64,000 nt of DNA from Gorillibacterium timonense (GTDB lineage: Bacteria; Bacillota; Bacilli; Paenibacillales; NBRC-103111), in contig NZ_LN881724.1 in the NCBI RefSeq assembly GCF_001457415.1, positions 1,054,001 to 1,118,000 of the forward strand. Direction: 5' to 3'. The notes beneath the pieces are model-generated. The model saw only the letters and a program-made list of their open reading frames with translations, was not told the origin of the DNA and searched no databases. Below are positions 53,167-61,926 of the stretch, piece by piece; position 1 is the first letter of the stretch, and every line of letters begins with the position of its first letter. The position numbers and the translations under genes are program-made.

Positions 53167-54483
53167 ATGGCAGGTGGAACGTTTACAACTCAAAACAAGG
53201 TAAGACCCGGTGTGTATATCAATTTCGCCAGTGCAGCCGGAAGCCTCGGCTCCGTCGGCAATCGCGGAACCGTGACCCTGCCGCTCTCCCTGCCGTGGGG
53301 AGAAGCCAAGAAGATTCTAACCATTCAAGCAGGCGACGATGTGACCAAGGTACTGGGCTACGAGCTCTCGGCTCCGCAGCTTGTGCTGGTCCGGGAAGCG
53401 TTGAAGCACGCGGGTACGCTGCTTCTTTATCGCTTGAACACCGGCGTGAAGGCGGCTATTACGGCGGGAACTTTGACCGCGACGGCCAAATTCGGCGGGA
53501 CGAAAGGGAATGCCGTCAAGATCGTTATCGAAGCCAATCTCGACGATTCCGAGAAATTCGACGTCCAGACCTATGTGGATGGAAAGCTGGCTGACAAGCA
53601 AACGGTGGCGACGATCGCGGACCTCGCCGCCAATGACTGGGTCGCATTCGGTGGAACCGGTGATCTGGCGGTTACGGCAGGAGCGGCTCTTACCGGAGGC
53701 TTGGACGGAACGGTGGTTAACCAGGATTATGTGGATTACCTCTCGGCAATCGAGCTCCATGACTTTCAAACCATCGCGTTGCCCTCTACCGATACGACGC
53801 TGAAGAGCCTCTTCGTCTCGTTCGTCAAGCGCCTGCGTGATGTGGAAGGCCGCAAAATCCAGGCCGTGCTGGAGAATTATCCGGCGGCGGACGCGGAAGG
53901 GATCATCAGCGTGAAAAATGGGGTTCAGCTCACCGACGGAAGGGTGCTCACTCCGGCGCAAGCCACGGCATGGGTCGCCGGTGCGACCGCCATGGCTGGG
54001 GCAAATCAATCGCTCACCTATACGGCGTATGATGATGCCGCCGATGCCGTGCCGCGCCTGACCAACTCGCAGACGGAGCTCGCTTTGAAAAACGGGGAGT
54101 GGGTGTTCACGAGCTTGAACGGGCAAGCCGTTGTCGAGCAGGACATCAACACCTTCAAGAGCTACACGCCCGAGAAAGGCAAAGCTTTTTCCAAAAACCG
54201 AACTCTTCGGGTGCTCGACGGTCTTGCGAACGATTGGAAGAAGATCTATGAGGCTTATTACATCGGCAAAGTCGACAACAACGACGACGGCCGCAGCCTG
54301 TTCCGCAACGAATGCGTCAAGCTCGCCGAGCAGTATCAGAATATGGGCGCACTGCAAAACCTGAAGGCTGCTGATGATATCCGCGTGTTTCCGGGGGCGG
54401 AAGCCGATTCAGTCGCCGTGGAAGCGGCCCTTCAGCCGGTGGATGCCATCGAAAAAATCTACATGAAAGTTCAGGTGAAGTAA
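53167..54483 (+). CDS. Contractile tail sheath protein (XkdK-like)
   Basis: This 438-residue protein matches the sheath of PBSX-type myovirus tails. The N-terminus MAGGTFTTQNKVRPGVYINF is diagnostic. The middle contains inserted beta domains, and the C-terminal domain includes VLDGLANDWKKIYEAYYIGK and IEKIYMKVQV. Sheath subunits surround the inner tube and contract to drive it through the target envelope. Its presence shows that the tail is contractile (R-type). AAGGAGG precedes the ATG. Confidence 0.93.
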   Translation: MAGGTFTTQNKVRPGVYINFASAAGSLGSVGNRGTVTLPLSLPWGEAKKILTIQAGDDVTKVLGYELSAPQLVLVREALKHAGTLLLYRLNTGVKAAITAGTLTATAKFGGTKGNAVKIVIEANLDDSEKFDVQTYVDGKLADKQTVATIADLAANDWVAFGGTGDLAVTAGAALTGGLDGTVVNQDYVDYLSAIELHDFQTIALPSTDTTLKSLFVSFVKRLRDVEGRKIQAVLENYPAADAEGIISVKNGVQLTDGRVLTPAQATAWVAGATAMAGANQSLTYTAYDDAADAVPRLTNSQTELALKNGEWVFTSLNGQAVVEQDINTFKSYTPEKGKAFSKNRTLRVLDGLANDWKKIYEAYYIGKVDNNDDGRSLFRNECVKLAEQYQNMGALQNLKAADDIRVFPGAEADSVAVEAALQPVDAIEKIYMKVQVK

Positions 54484-54484
54484 A

Positions 54485-54949
54485 ATGGCTTATTTGAACG
54501 CAGGCGATATCATTTCCGGTAAAGAAGGCCGGGCATTTGCCGTCATCAACGGGGTTTCGGAGGAAATGTTCTTCGTGAAATCTCTGGAAGCGAAGATCGA
54601 AAAGCAAAAGGCGGAGATCAAGACGATTGGCAGCCGCAGAACCCAGCACAAGACCACCGGGTGGTCGGGAACCGGCAGCATGACGATTTACTACATGACA
54701 TCGAAGTTCCGCAAGCTGATGCAGGAGTACCTGGAGACCGGCCGCGATACTTATTTCGATATCATGGTCGTTAACGAAGATCCCTCTTCATCGGTCGGCA
54801 GCCAGAAAATCATGCTGCAGAATGTCAACCTCAACAGCGTCATTCTGGCCAAGCTGGATGTGGAATCCGACGCGTTGGAGGAGGAAACGGAATTCACCTT
54901 TGAAGGCGTCGCGTTCGTGCAGCATTTCAACGATCCGGTCATCGGATAA
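54485..54949 (+). CDS. Tail tube protein (XkdM-like)
   Basis: This 154-residue inner-tube protein has the family start MAYLNAGDIISGKEGRAF, a central QKAEIKTIGSRRTQHKTTGW and the C-terminal beta segment ETEFTFEGVAFVQHF. It polymerises into the rigid tube under the sheath. The ATG follows the sheath stop after 1 nt and relies on a weak ribosome site, so translation is probably coupled. Length and order are as in PBSX (xkdK-xkdM). Confidence 0.93.
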   Translation: MAYLNAGDIISGKEGRAFAVINGVSEEMFFVKSLEAKIEKQKAEIKTIGSRRTQHKTTGWSGTGSMTIYYMTSKFRKLMQEYLETGRDTYFDIMVVNEDPSSSVGSQKIMLQNVNLNSVILAKLDVESDALEEETEFTFEGVAFVQHFNDPVIG

Positions 54950-54961
54950 TTTATTGGGGGA

Positions 54962-55551
54962 GTGAAGAACATGAGTGATTTGAGTATCTTTTTCGCGCAA
55001 AATGCGGAGGCGGGGGTGATGGAGGACTTTATCGTGTCCGATCGCTTTCAGGAGAACGGGGTTCCGGTGGCCTGGAAGCTTCGCAGCATGACAGAGGAAG
55101 AAAACGAGGAGTGCCGCAAGGCGGCGACCCGCCGGGTGAAGGCCAAGGGAGGAGCGATGGTTCCGGAAACCAATCCGGAGGAATATTTGGCGCGGCTTGC
55201 GGCGGCGAGCATTGTTTTCCCGGATTTGAAAAATGCTGAGCTCCAGCGTTCTTATGGGGTGCTCGGGGCCGAGGTTCTGCTGCGCAAAATGCTGCTGCCG
55301 GGCGAATATGCTTCGCTCGTTCAAAAGGTTCAAGAGCTGAATGGTTTTGACAGAGACATGAGCGAGCTTGTCGATGAGGTAAAAAACTGATCCGGGAGGG
55401 CGACGGGGAGGCGAATTACGCCTACTACGCCCTCCATGAGTTTCATCTGCTTCCGCATGAGCTCGTCCGGCTTTCCCGCCGGGAAAAAGCTGCTCTCTAT
55501 GCGATGATCGACATTCGTATCGAGCAGGAGAAGCGGCGCAAAAAGAAATAA
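54962..55551 (+). CDS. Tail assembly chaperone with -1 frameshift extension (XkdN-like)
   Basis: The zero-frame product (54962-55390, 142 aa) begins MSDLSIFFAQNAEAGVMEDF. At its last codons the heptamer A AAA AAC (55381-55387) allows a -1 slip. The -1 frame then adds 54 residues (LIREGDGEANYAYYALHEF onward), ending at TAA 55549-55551, for about 196 residues in all. This is the classic G/GT chaperone arrangement of long-tailed phages. A hairpin begins 7 nt after the heptamer. The chaperones hold the tape measure during tube assembly. GGGGGAG precedes the ATG. Confidence 0.88.
55381..55435 (+). promoter_or_regulatory. Programmed -1 ribosomal frameshift signal
   Basis: The slippery A AAA AAC (55381-55387) is in the correct zero frame. 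After a 7-nt spacer holding the zero-frame stop, GGAGGGCG (55395-55402) pairs perfectly with CGCCCTCC (55428-55435). An inner GGCG/CGCC hairpin (55410-55422) lies within. Heptamer, spacer and structure all match known -1 signals. Confidence 0.85.
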
Positions 55552-55606
55552 CGGGCAGGCGCCGGCCGGTCGAGTCGGCGTCCCTGCATAGAAAGGAGGG
55601 AAGGAT

Positions 55607-57829
55607 ATGGCAGGTGCAGCAGATAGCGGAACGTTTCTTATTGGAATGACCGGGTCGACGACGAAGGCACTGGCGGCTTTCGATAGGCTGTCAGCTCGTC
55701 TGAGCGGCATGGTCCAGCAGTTCAATCAAGCGGCAAGTCGAATGGACGAGTTTGCCGAGAAGATGACGAAGACATCGAATGCGATGGCGAAAGCGATTGC
55801 CGCTCAGAATGAGCTGGTCACCTCTGTCGAAGAGTTGGCCACAGCACAGAAGGAAAATCTGAATACGGCCAAGGATATGACCGAAGGAATCAAGCAGATG
55901 CAGGATCAGCTTCAAAAAACGGCGACCGCGAGCGATACGTTCGATGTAACGAAGGATGGTGCTGCTTCTTCGGGAACGGATGATAAGAAGTCCGGATCTT
56001 CCAAAGACGAGAGCGAAGTCAAAGACACAGGGAAAGAAGATGGCAATAGCAAGCGCAAAGAAAAAGGCCCGGGATTTTTCAACCGAATGGCCAGCTCGCT
56101 CAAAGGTATGGCGGGCACGGCTTTCTCCATGATTGATGCTAAGCAGCTAGCCATGAATTCGATTGGCGGAGCCATGGACAATCAGAGAATGCGGGATCAG
56201 TTCATAATCCGAACGGGCAGCAATCAAGAAGGCGGGTCGATGTATGACGAGCTTCGCAAGCAGGCGGTTCGTTCCGGAGGGAACGTGAACGATTCACTAA
56301 AGGGCTCTCTGCAAATGCTAAACCAAACCCAGGATGCCGGTCAGATCGCCAAGCTGACAGGATTGGCCCAACGTATGGCTGCTTTCGACCCTAACGGCGG
56401 TGGGATCGCGGATGCGATGTCCGTGATGAATGATGCCATGGCAGGAAACATGGACTCACTCGCAGCGCGCTTGCAAATCCCTAAAGATGTGTTCAAAGAG
56501 ATGAATCTGGAAGGTATGGCAAAGGGGAAAGATTGGGATGGGTTAAGTAAAACTGTGGATCGGCTTCTTAGCAACAAGGGTATGAGTGAGGAGCATTATA
56601 AGGTTTTGCAGCAAGAGCCCGGTCAACAGTGGAATGCGGTCAAAACCAATGCGACCGCCGCACTTCAAGACGCCGGACAGGGGGCGCTGGCCGCCCTGCA
56701 GCCGTTCTTCACGATGATTAACGACGCCTTTCAGGAAGGCAAGTTCCAGCCCTTCTTTGATGCACTGGCAATCGGCTTTCAATTTATCGGGGGGATTGCG
56801 ACGGATGTCGCCTCATTCATTCTTGCTCATCTGGATACGGTGAAACTCATCCTGCTCGCGATTGGCATCGTGGCTGCGGCCGTTGGAGCTATCATGTTCA
56901 TTTCGTGGCTATCGTCGATCACACCTATTATCCTCTTGATCGGATTAGTCGCAGGACTTTTGTTCGGATTAAATGAAATGGGAGTGTCCGTAAGCGACGT
57001 TGTCAGTTTTATCATGGGGATCTTGTATGGATTGTTCGCATTCCTGTGGGACAGGTTTGCCGCTCTTTACAATAGTGTGTTGGCTGTGGCGGAATTTCTC
57101 ATCAACATCTTTATCGATCCGGTTTATGCGATACAAAAGCTGTTCTATGACCTCGTTCTCAATGTTGTTGAATTTTTCAATGGAATGATCAACGGACTGA
57201 TCGACGGACTCAATTGGATCCTCTCTAAGATTAGCAAGGTTACGGGTAAAGATATGGAAATAAAAGGAAGCATAAATCTTGCTGAAAAGATGGCGGGCAC
57301 CAAACCGGTATCCGACAAGAACGTCGTCAGCCTGGACAAGTACAGGATGATGTCCAAGGATATTGGACTAACGGCTGAACAAGGTGCAAAAGTGGGAAGT
57401 GGTTTTACCGACAACTTGTCCGCCGGTACCGACAAGCTGAAGAGCTTCGGCAAGGGCTGGGACAAGCAGCTGGACCCAACGGATAATATGAAGAAATTCG
57501 GGGCGGGTGCAGGGGCAAGCCCGGCTGTGGACAGCCTGAGCAAAGTCGGAGCGGCTTCACCGGCACTTTCCCCTAATATCGACAATGTCGGTCATGTCGG
57601 CAGTATAGGAAAGGTTGACGACACGGTGGATGTATCCAGCGACGATCTGGAGATGATGCACGATATCGCCGAGATGAGCAGCATTCAGAACTTCGTGTCC
57701 TTGACTCCGACGGTGAATGTCACTACCGGGGATATCAAGAATGGTTATGACATTGACACCATCATCAACCGTATTCAAGTGAACCTGGAGAATGAAATTG
57801 CTTCTTCAGCTCAGGGGGTGTATGGCTGA
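55607..57829 (+). CDS. Tail tape measure protein (XkdO-like)
   Basis: This 740-residue protein has an N-terminal coiled-coil region (about residues 25-115), a highly charged Lys/Asp/Ser stretch (about 115-150) and a helical middle. Strong hydrophobic segments lie at about 405-500 (LILLAIGIVAAAVGAIMF and neighbours), followed by a low-complexity C-terminus. The length of such proteins sets tail length. It is well short of the PBSX equivalent (over 1,300 residues), so a short tail is expected. AAAGGAGGGAAGG precedes the ATG. Its stop overlaps the next start. Confidence 0.9.
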   Translation: MAGAADSGTFLIGMTGSTTKALAAFDRLSARLSGMVQQFNQAASRMDEFAEKMTKTSNAMAKAIAAQNELVTSVEELATAQKENLNTAKDMTEGIKQMQDQLQKTATASDTFDVTKDGAASSGTDDKKSGSSKDESEVKDTGKEDGNSKRKEKGPGFFNRMASSLKGMAGTAFSMIDAKQLAMNSIGGAMDNQRMRDQFIIRTGSNQEGGSMYDELRKQAVRSGGNVNDSLKGSLQMLNQTQDAGQIAKLTGLAQRMAAFDPNGGGIADAMSVMNDAMAGNMDSLAARLQIPKDVFKEMNLEGMAKGKDWDGLSKTVDRLLSNKGMSEEHYKVLQQEPGQQWNAVKTNATAALQDAGQGALAALQPFFTMINDAFQEGKFQPFFDALAIGFQFIGGIATDVASFILAHLDTVKLILLAIGIVAAAVGAIMFISWLSSITPIILLIGLVAGLLFGLNEMGVSVSDVVSFIMGILYGLFAFLWDRFAALYNSVLAVAEFLINIFIDPVYAIQKLFYDLVLNVVEFFNGMINGLIDGLNWILSKISKVTGKDMEIKGSINLAEKMAGTKPVSDKNVVSLDKYRMMSKDIGLTAEQGAKVGSGFTDNLSAGTDKLKSFGKGWDKQLDPTDNMKKFGAGAGASPAVDSLSKVGAASPALSPNIDNVGHVGSIGKVDDTVDVSSDDLEMMHDIAEMSSIQNFVSLTPTVNVTTGDIKNGYDIDTIINRIQVNLENEIASSAQGVYG

Positions 57830-58581
57830 TGGCGAACCAAGTGGTAAAAGCGAAAACGAAAGCAGCTCCCTATGTTCAGAAGAAGATGATCAATGACAAT
57901 CCGGTGGCCATCTACCTGTCCTTCAACAATCAGGAGGATGGCTTTATGCTGCCGGTTCTGCCTGCATCCCTTGAGATCAGCAACGGCGGAAATGATTCGA
58001 CCTATGAAACATCTGTCGGGGAAATTCAAGTCATCAAGAATCCCAAGCTGCCGGAATACAAGCTCGAAAGCTTGTTTCCCTATCAGGAGTATCCGTTCAT
58101 CACCGCTTTTCAATATGCTGGAGAGCCCGTTGTTTATACCCCAATGGAGTATGTCGCGTATTTGGAAAAATGGATGCGTTCCAAGAAACCGATCCGTTTC
58201 GTCTACACCGGAACCGGCTATTCCATCAACGAGACGGTCAGTATCACTTCCTTCAACTGGAAAGAGGTGGCGGGATCTCCCGGGGATATCGAGTACGACC
58301 TTTCGTTGAAGCGCTATGTTTTCTATGGAGCAAGGCTTGCAGCGAAGACAAGCAAGACAGACAAGACAGGCAAGACGATGGTAACGCCAGCGGGGGTAAG
58401 CAAGACAAACCCAAGACCGGCGAAGGAAACTCCGAAGACGTACAAGCTGAAGGCAGGAGATACCCTCTGGAAAATCGCCCAGACCTACGGACTTACTGTC
58501 GCTGTCCTGCAAAAGCTTAACAAAATCAGCGATGCCGAGACTCGGAAGCTTGCGATCGGGCGAGAAATCAAATTGCAGTAG
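57829..58581 (+). CDS. LysM-containing tail protein (XkdP-like)
   Basis: This 250-residue protein resembles XkdP/gp53-like tail proteins. The N-terminal domain of about 165 residues includes LPASLEISNGGNDSTYETSV and FPYQEYPFITAF. A Lys/Thr/Pro-rich linker leads to a C-terminal LysM domain (about residues 200-248, TYKLKAGDTLWKIAQTYGL). LysM binds peptidoglycan, although in tails it is thought to join hub parts. The ATG overlaps the tape-measure stop (TGATG type). Confidence 0.9.
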   Translation: MANQVVKAKTKAAPYVQKKMINDNPVAIYLSFNNQEDGFMLPVLPASLEISNGGNDSTYETSVGEIQVIKNPKLPEYKLESLFPYQEYPFITAFQYAGEPVVYTPMEYVAYLEKWMRSKKPIRFVYTGTGYSINETVSITSFNWKEVAGSPGDIEYDLSLKRYVFYGARLAAKTSKTDKTGKTMVTPAGVSKTNPRPAKETPKTYKLKAGDTLWKIAQTYGLTVAVLQKLNKISDAETRKLAIGREIKLQ

Positions 58582-58596
58582 GAGGAAGTCGAAGCC

Positions 58597-59565
58597 ATGC
58601 TTGAAGTCATGTTGGATAATCGCAACGGCAACCTGTGGGATATCTCGTCCATCGTTACGGATGCAAGCTGGAAAACAAGCCGAATCGGCAAACCGTCGAC
58701 GTTCGGCTTTTCTTATGTCAAGGGAAGCCCCTTCGAGGACAGCCGCTTCAAGCTGGAGCCCGGCGACATCATAAGTGTGCGCAAGGATGGCAAGGGAATC
58801 TTCTTTGGCTATGTGTTCACAATCGACAATGGGATGGAAGAGAAGGCAACGGTAACCGCATACGATCAAATCCGCTATCTCCAGGCGAATGATTCCTACA
58901 CGTTCACCAACACGACTGCGACTGCGATCATCCGCCGGATTATCAACGATTATAAACTGAAAGCGGGGTCTCTTGCCCAAACTGTCTACACCATTCCGAA
59001 TCTGGCGATGAAGGACAAGAAACTGATTGACACGATTTGCACGGCGCTGCAACACACGGTCGTTGGTGAGAAGAAAATCTATACCTTTTTCGATGATTAC
59101 GGCGAGCTAGCCCTGCGCAATTCGGAGGAGATGCTGCTAGAGATGTGGATCGGAGATGGCAGCCTCATGACGGGCTATGAGTATTCGCGCTCTATCGACG
59201 ACGAAACGTACAACTACATCTTGATGAAGCGGGATAGCGAATCCAAAGAAAATCCGCCTATTGTCTGGAAGGATAGCTCGACAATCTCCAAGTGGGGGCG
59301 ATTGCAGCTTTTTAAGCAGATCGATCAAAACATGAATAACGCTCAAATCAATGAGCTCGGCAAGAATCTGCTGGCTCTTCATAATCGGGAGCGCAAGAAG
59401 CTGACACTCGAGGCTCTCGGGGATCTGCGGGTGCGAGCCGGCTGCTATCTCAGGGTTTATCTGGAGGAGGTTGCGATCAACCAACCCTTTTTGGTAGAGG
59501 AGTGCTCCCATGAGCAGTTGGAGGAGGATGTATCGATCATGAAATTGGAATTGAAGGTGATCTGA
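58597..59565 (+). CDS. Tail hub protein (XkdQ-like)
   Basis: This 322-residue protein matches the XkdQ/gpD-type hub family. It starts MLEVMLDNRNGNLWDISS with the motif SFEDSRFKLEPGDIISV-like at about residues 48-65. It continues with YDQIRYLQANDSYTFTNTTA and a C-terminal NQPFLVEECSHEQLEEDV. Hub proteins join the tube to the baseplate spike. TAGGAGGAAG precedes the ATG, and the stop overlaps the next gene by 1 nt. Confidence 0.88.
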   Translation: MLEVMLDNRNGNLWDISSIVTDASWKTSRIGKPSTFGFSYVKGSPFEDSRFKLEPGDIISVRKDGKGIFFGYVFTIDNGMEEKATVTAYDQIRYLQANDSYTFTNTTATAIIRRIINDYKLKAGSLAQTVYTIPNLAMKDKKLIDTICTALQHTVVGEKKIYTFFDDYGELALRNSEEMLLEMWIGDGSLMTGYEYSRSIDDETYNYILMKRDSESKENPPIVWKDSSTISKWGRLQLFKQIDQNMNNAQINELGKNLLALHNRERKKLTLEALGDLRVRAGCYLRVYLEEVAINQPFLVEECSHEQLEEDVSIMKLELKVI

Positions 59566-59864
59566 TGGGATTGCTCGAGACAATCAAGAAAGCCGGAAAA
59601 GACGCCGTCGCTTCTGCTAATCCGGTAGAGTTGCTATTCGCAACGGTGACGAGCACGAAGCCGTTGGAGTTAACAGTTGGGCAGCGATTTGTGTTGAACG
59701 AGTCTTTTCTGATCGTTCCGGAGTCGATGACTTCAGCGGAGCTGACGATTGGAGGAACGATCTACCCGCTCCGGAAAGGGCTTCAGGCGGGAGACCGCGT
59801 CATCATTCTGCAGATTCAAGGAGGCGACCGTTTTTTGGTGCTGGATAAGGTGGTGCAGCCATGA
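59565..59864 (+). CDS. XkdR-like tail protein (DUF2577)
   Basis: This 99-residue beta-rich protein begins MGLLETIKKAGKDAVASANP and ends GDRFLVLDKVVQP. This is the pattern of the small DUF2577 proteins that sit between XkdQ and XkdS in PBSX-like loci. An OB-like spike component is the likely role. It overlaps both neighbours (1 nt and 4 nt). Confidence 0.87.
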   Translation: MGLLETIKKAGKDAVASANPVELLFATVTSTKPLELTVGQRFVLNESFLIVPESMTSAELTIGGTIYPLRKGLQAGDRVIILQIQGGDRFLVLDKVVQP

Positions 59865-60271
59865 TTCCGGAAGGTGGAAATCTGACCGTGGGGGTTGTGG
59901 AGGAGAGTGTGGAGGAGACAAGCCGCACCTATCGCCTCGACCCGGTGAACGGCCGCATTGCCGGGATGATCGACGGATTGGAGGCGGTGAAGCAGGCGGC
60001 TTTCAAGCTTTTACAGACGGAACGGTTTGATTTCCTCATCTACGATCAAGCTTACGGCAGTGAGTTCCGGGGCTTGATCGGACTGCCTGGGGTGATTGCG
60101 GCCTCCGAGCTGGAAAGGCTGATCCGCGAAGCGTTGCTTACTGACGATCGGATTTCGGATGTGCAAAATATTCAAGTGGAGCATGAAGTCGACGAAACGT
60201 TGGTCCGCTTCGATGTGATCTCTACGGCAGGCAGTTTTTTGATGGAGAAGGAGGTGAACGAACTTGTATGA
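59861..60271 (+). CDS. XkdS-like baseplate protein (DUF2634, gp25-like)
   Basis: This 136-residue protein shows the DUF2634 pattern. The N-terminus is MIPEGGNLTVGVVEESVEET. The core TYRLDPVNGRIAGMIDGLEA precedes LLQTERFDFLIYDQAYGSEF, with QTERF and YGSE as hallmarks. It belongs to the gp25-like wedge proteins that start sheath assembly. ATG overlaps the previous stop by 4 nt. Confidence 0.9.
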   Translation: MIPEGGNLTVGVVEESVEETSRTYRLDPVNGRIAGMIDGLEAVKQAAFKLLQTERFDFLIYDQAYGSEFRGLIGLPGVIAASELERLIREALLTDDRISDVQNIQVEHEVDETLVRFDVISTAGSFLMEKEVNELV

Positions 60272-61325
60272 GGATCAGACATATGAAGCGATTCTGCAGA
60301 GGATGATGGAGCGGGTTCCGACAGAGGTAGACAAGCGGCAGGGAAGCATCCTCTTCGATGCATTGGCACCGGCGGCTGCGGAACTCGCAGAAGCCTACTC
60401 CCAACTGGATGAGATGCTTCGCTTGTTCTCTGCGAGCACAGCAAGCGGGGAGTATTTGACGAGAAGGGCTGCGGACGATGGGATCGACCGGAAGGCGGCG
60501 AGTCCAACCAAGCGGCGCGGGAGGTTCGTGGATGGAAGCGGCCAGCCGTTCGATCTGCCCCTCGGCAAGCGGTTTTCCGTTGAAGAGACAACCTTCATGA
60601 CCGAAGCCAAGCTTGCCCCGGGCGAGTATGTCATGGAATGCGAAACCGTGGGAACGACGGGGAATATCGTCACGGGAACGATGCTACCGATTGAGTACGT
60701 GCCCGGCCTTGCCCGCGCTGAGCTCGGAGAGCTTCTCGTTCCCGGCGAGGATGAGGAGGCCGATGACTCGCTCCGGCAGCGTTACCTGGACCGGAACCGG
60801 AATCCCGCCACTAGCGGGAATAAGGCACAATACCGAGCCTGGGCATTGGATTATCCCGGGGTGGGGGGCGCGCAGGTGCTTCCGCTGTGGGCTGGACCCG
60901 GAACAGTGAAGGTGGTCATCCTGGATGCCACCGCCCGCCCGGCTTCCGCTGCACTCGTTGCGGACTTGCAGGCTTATCTCGACCCGACGCCTGGCGTGGG
61001 TGAAGGAGCCGCTCCGCTCGGAGCGGTCGTGACGGTTACGGCGGCTGCTCCGGTTGTCGTGAATCTGGAAGCGACTGTCTCTCTTAATGGGAGCCGTACC
61101 TTGGCTCAAGTGAAGGCGGAGCTCGAAAAGGCATTCGCGGATTACCTGAAGGGAATTGCCTTCGGTACGGACCCGTCCCCCAAATATGCGAAAATCGGGG
61201 CCTTGCTGCTGGATATTCCGGGTGTGCAGGATTATTCGACGTTGAAAGTGGCGGGCGCGGCATCCAATGTTCCAATCTCGGTTGGCCAGGTAGCCATCGC
61301 TGGGACGGTGAACGTCAATGGGTGA
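60264..61325 (+). CDS. Baseplate J-like protein (XkdT-like)
   Basis: This 353-residue baseplate wedge protein has the J-family N-terminus with VDKRQGSILFDALAPAAAEL. The central GVGGAQVLPLWAGPGTVKVV is characteristic, and the C-terminal domain ends in ISVGQVAIAGTVNVNG. It starts at TTG 60264, with AAGGAGGTGA about 7 nt upstream inside the xkdS-like gene. It overlaps the next gene by 8 nt. Wedge proteins hold the sheath and trigger contraction. Confidence 0.93.
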   Translation: MYEDQTYEAILQRMMERVPTEVDKRQGSILFDALAPAAAELAEAYSQLDEMLRLFSASTASGEYLTRRAADDGIDRKAASPTKRRGRFVDGSGQPFDLPLGKRFSVEETTFMTEAKLAPGEYVMECETVGTTGNIVTGTMLPIEYVPGLARAELGELLVPGEDEEADDSLRQRYLDRNRNPATSGNKAQYRAWALDYPGVGGAQVLPLWAGPGTVKVVILDATARPASAALVADLQAYLDPTPGVGEGAAPLGAVVTVTAAAPVVVNLEATVSLNGSRTLAQVKAELEKAFADYLKGIAFGTDPSPKYAKIGALLLDIPGVQDYSTLKVAGAASNVPISVGQVAIAGTVNVNG

Positions 61326-61926
61326 AGCGAGGGGATCGGATTCTCTTCTGAGCGAATATGAGGTGGCGGGGAAGCTCTTGGATGAAAGCCCGAAAGCGGA
61401 GGAGATGAAGAGTTATCTGCCGGACTTTTATAGGGGCATTCGCGAGATGGAGGTGCTGCTCGGCACGGAAGGCTTGGAAATGGACAGCCTGTATCTGGCA
61501 GCGGATGACACGCTGGATCAATTCTTCGTCGGGACCTCAGATTGGGGCCTTGCCCTGTGGGAAGAAGAGTTGGGCATCCCGACGGATATCGCCAAGCCGG
61601 TGGAGCAGCGCCGAAGCGTAATCAATTCGAAGCGCCGTGGGGTAGGCAAGGTCAGCGCTTCTTTAATCAAGCGAGTGGCCGAGGCCTATGAGCGCGGCCG
61701 CGTGAGTGTTACCGTTCAGCCGGCCCTTCGGCAACTGACCGTCATATTCGTGGACACGGCTGGCTATCCGCCCAATCTGGCTGACTTGAAGGCAGCGGTG
61801 GACGAGGTTGTGCCTGCGCACCTGCAGGTCACCTATCAATTCCGCTATCTGATGCTGTCGGAAGTGGAGCAGTTAACCCTGGCTCGACTGGAAGCAACGA
61901 CGCTAGACAAATTTGCATGGGGGTGA
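61318..61926 (+). CDS. XkdU-like baseplate protein (DUF2313, YmfQ-like)
   Basis: This 202-residue protein shows the DUF2313 pattern: a helical start (MKSYLPDFYRGIREMEVLL), then LALWEEELGIPTDIAKPVEQ followed by RRSVINSKRRGVGKVSA. It ends with a small beta domain. It sits between baseplate J and the fibre, as in PBSX and P2-like tails (gpI position), and links fibres to the baseplate. Overlaps with both neighbours indicate coupled translation. Confidence 0.9.
   Translation: MGEARGSDSLLSEYEVAGKLLDESPKAEEMKSYLPDFYRGIREMEVLLGTEGLEMDSLYLAADDTLDQFFVGTSDWGLALWEEELGIPTDIAKPVEQRRSVINSKRRGVGKVSASLIKRVAEAYERGRVSVTVQPALRQLTVIFVDTAGYPPNLADLKAAVDEVVPAHLQVTYQFRYLMLSEVEQLTLARLEATTLDKFAWG

Noticed and set aside
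53317..54357. A 346-codon minus-strand frame inside the sheath gene.
   Set aside because: It is a shadow of a strongly conserved sheath gene in the correct operon direction.
57811..59055. A 414-codon minus-strand frame across the LysM and hub genes.
   Set aside because: It opposes two clear tail genes, has no ribosome site and its protein has no recognisable features.
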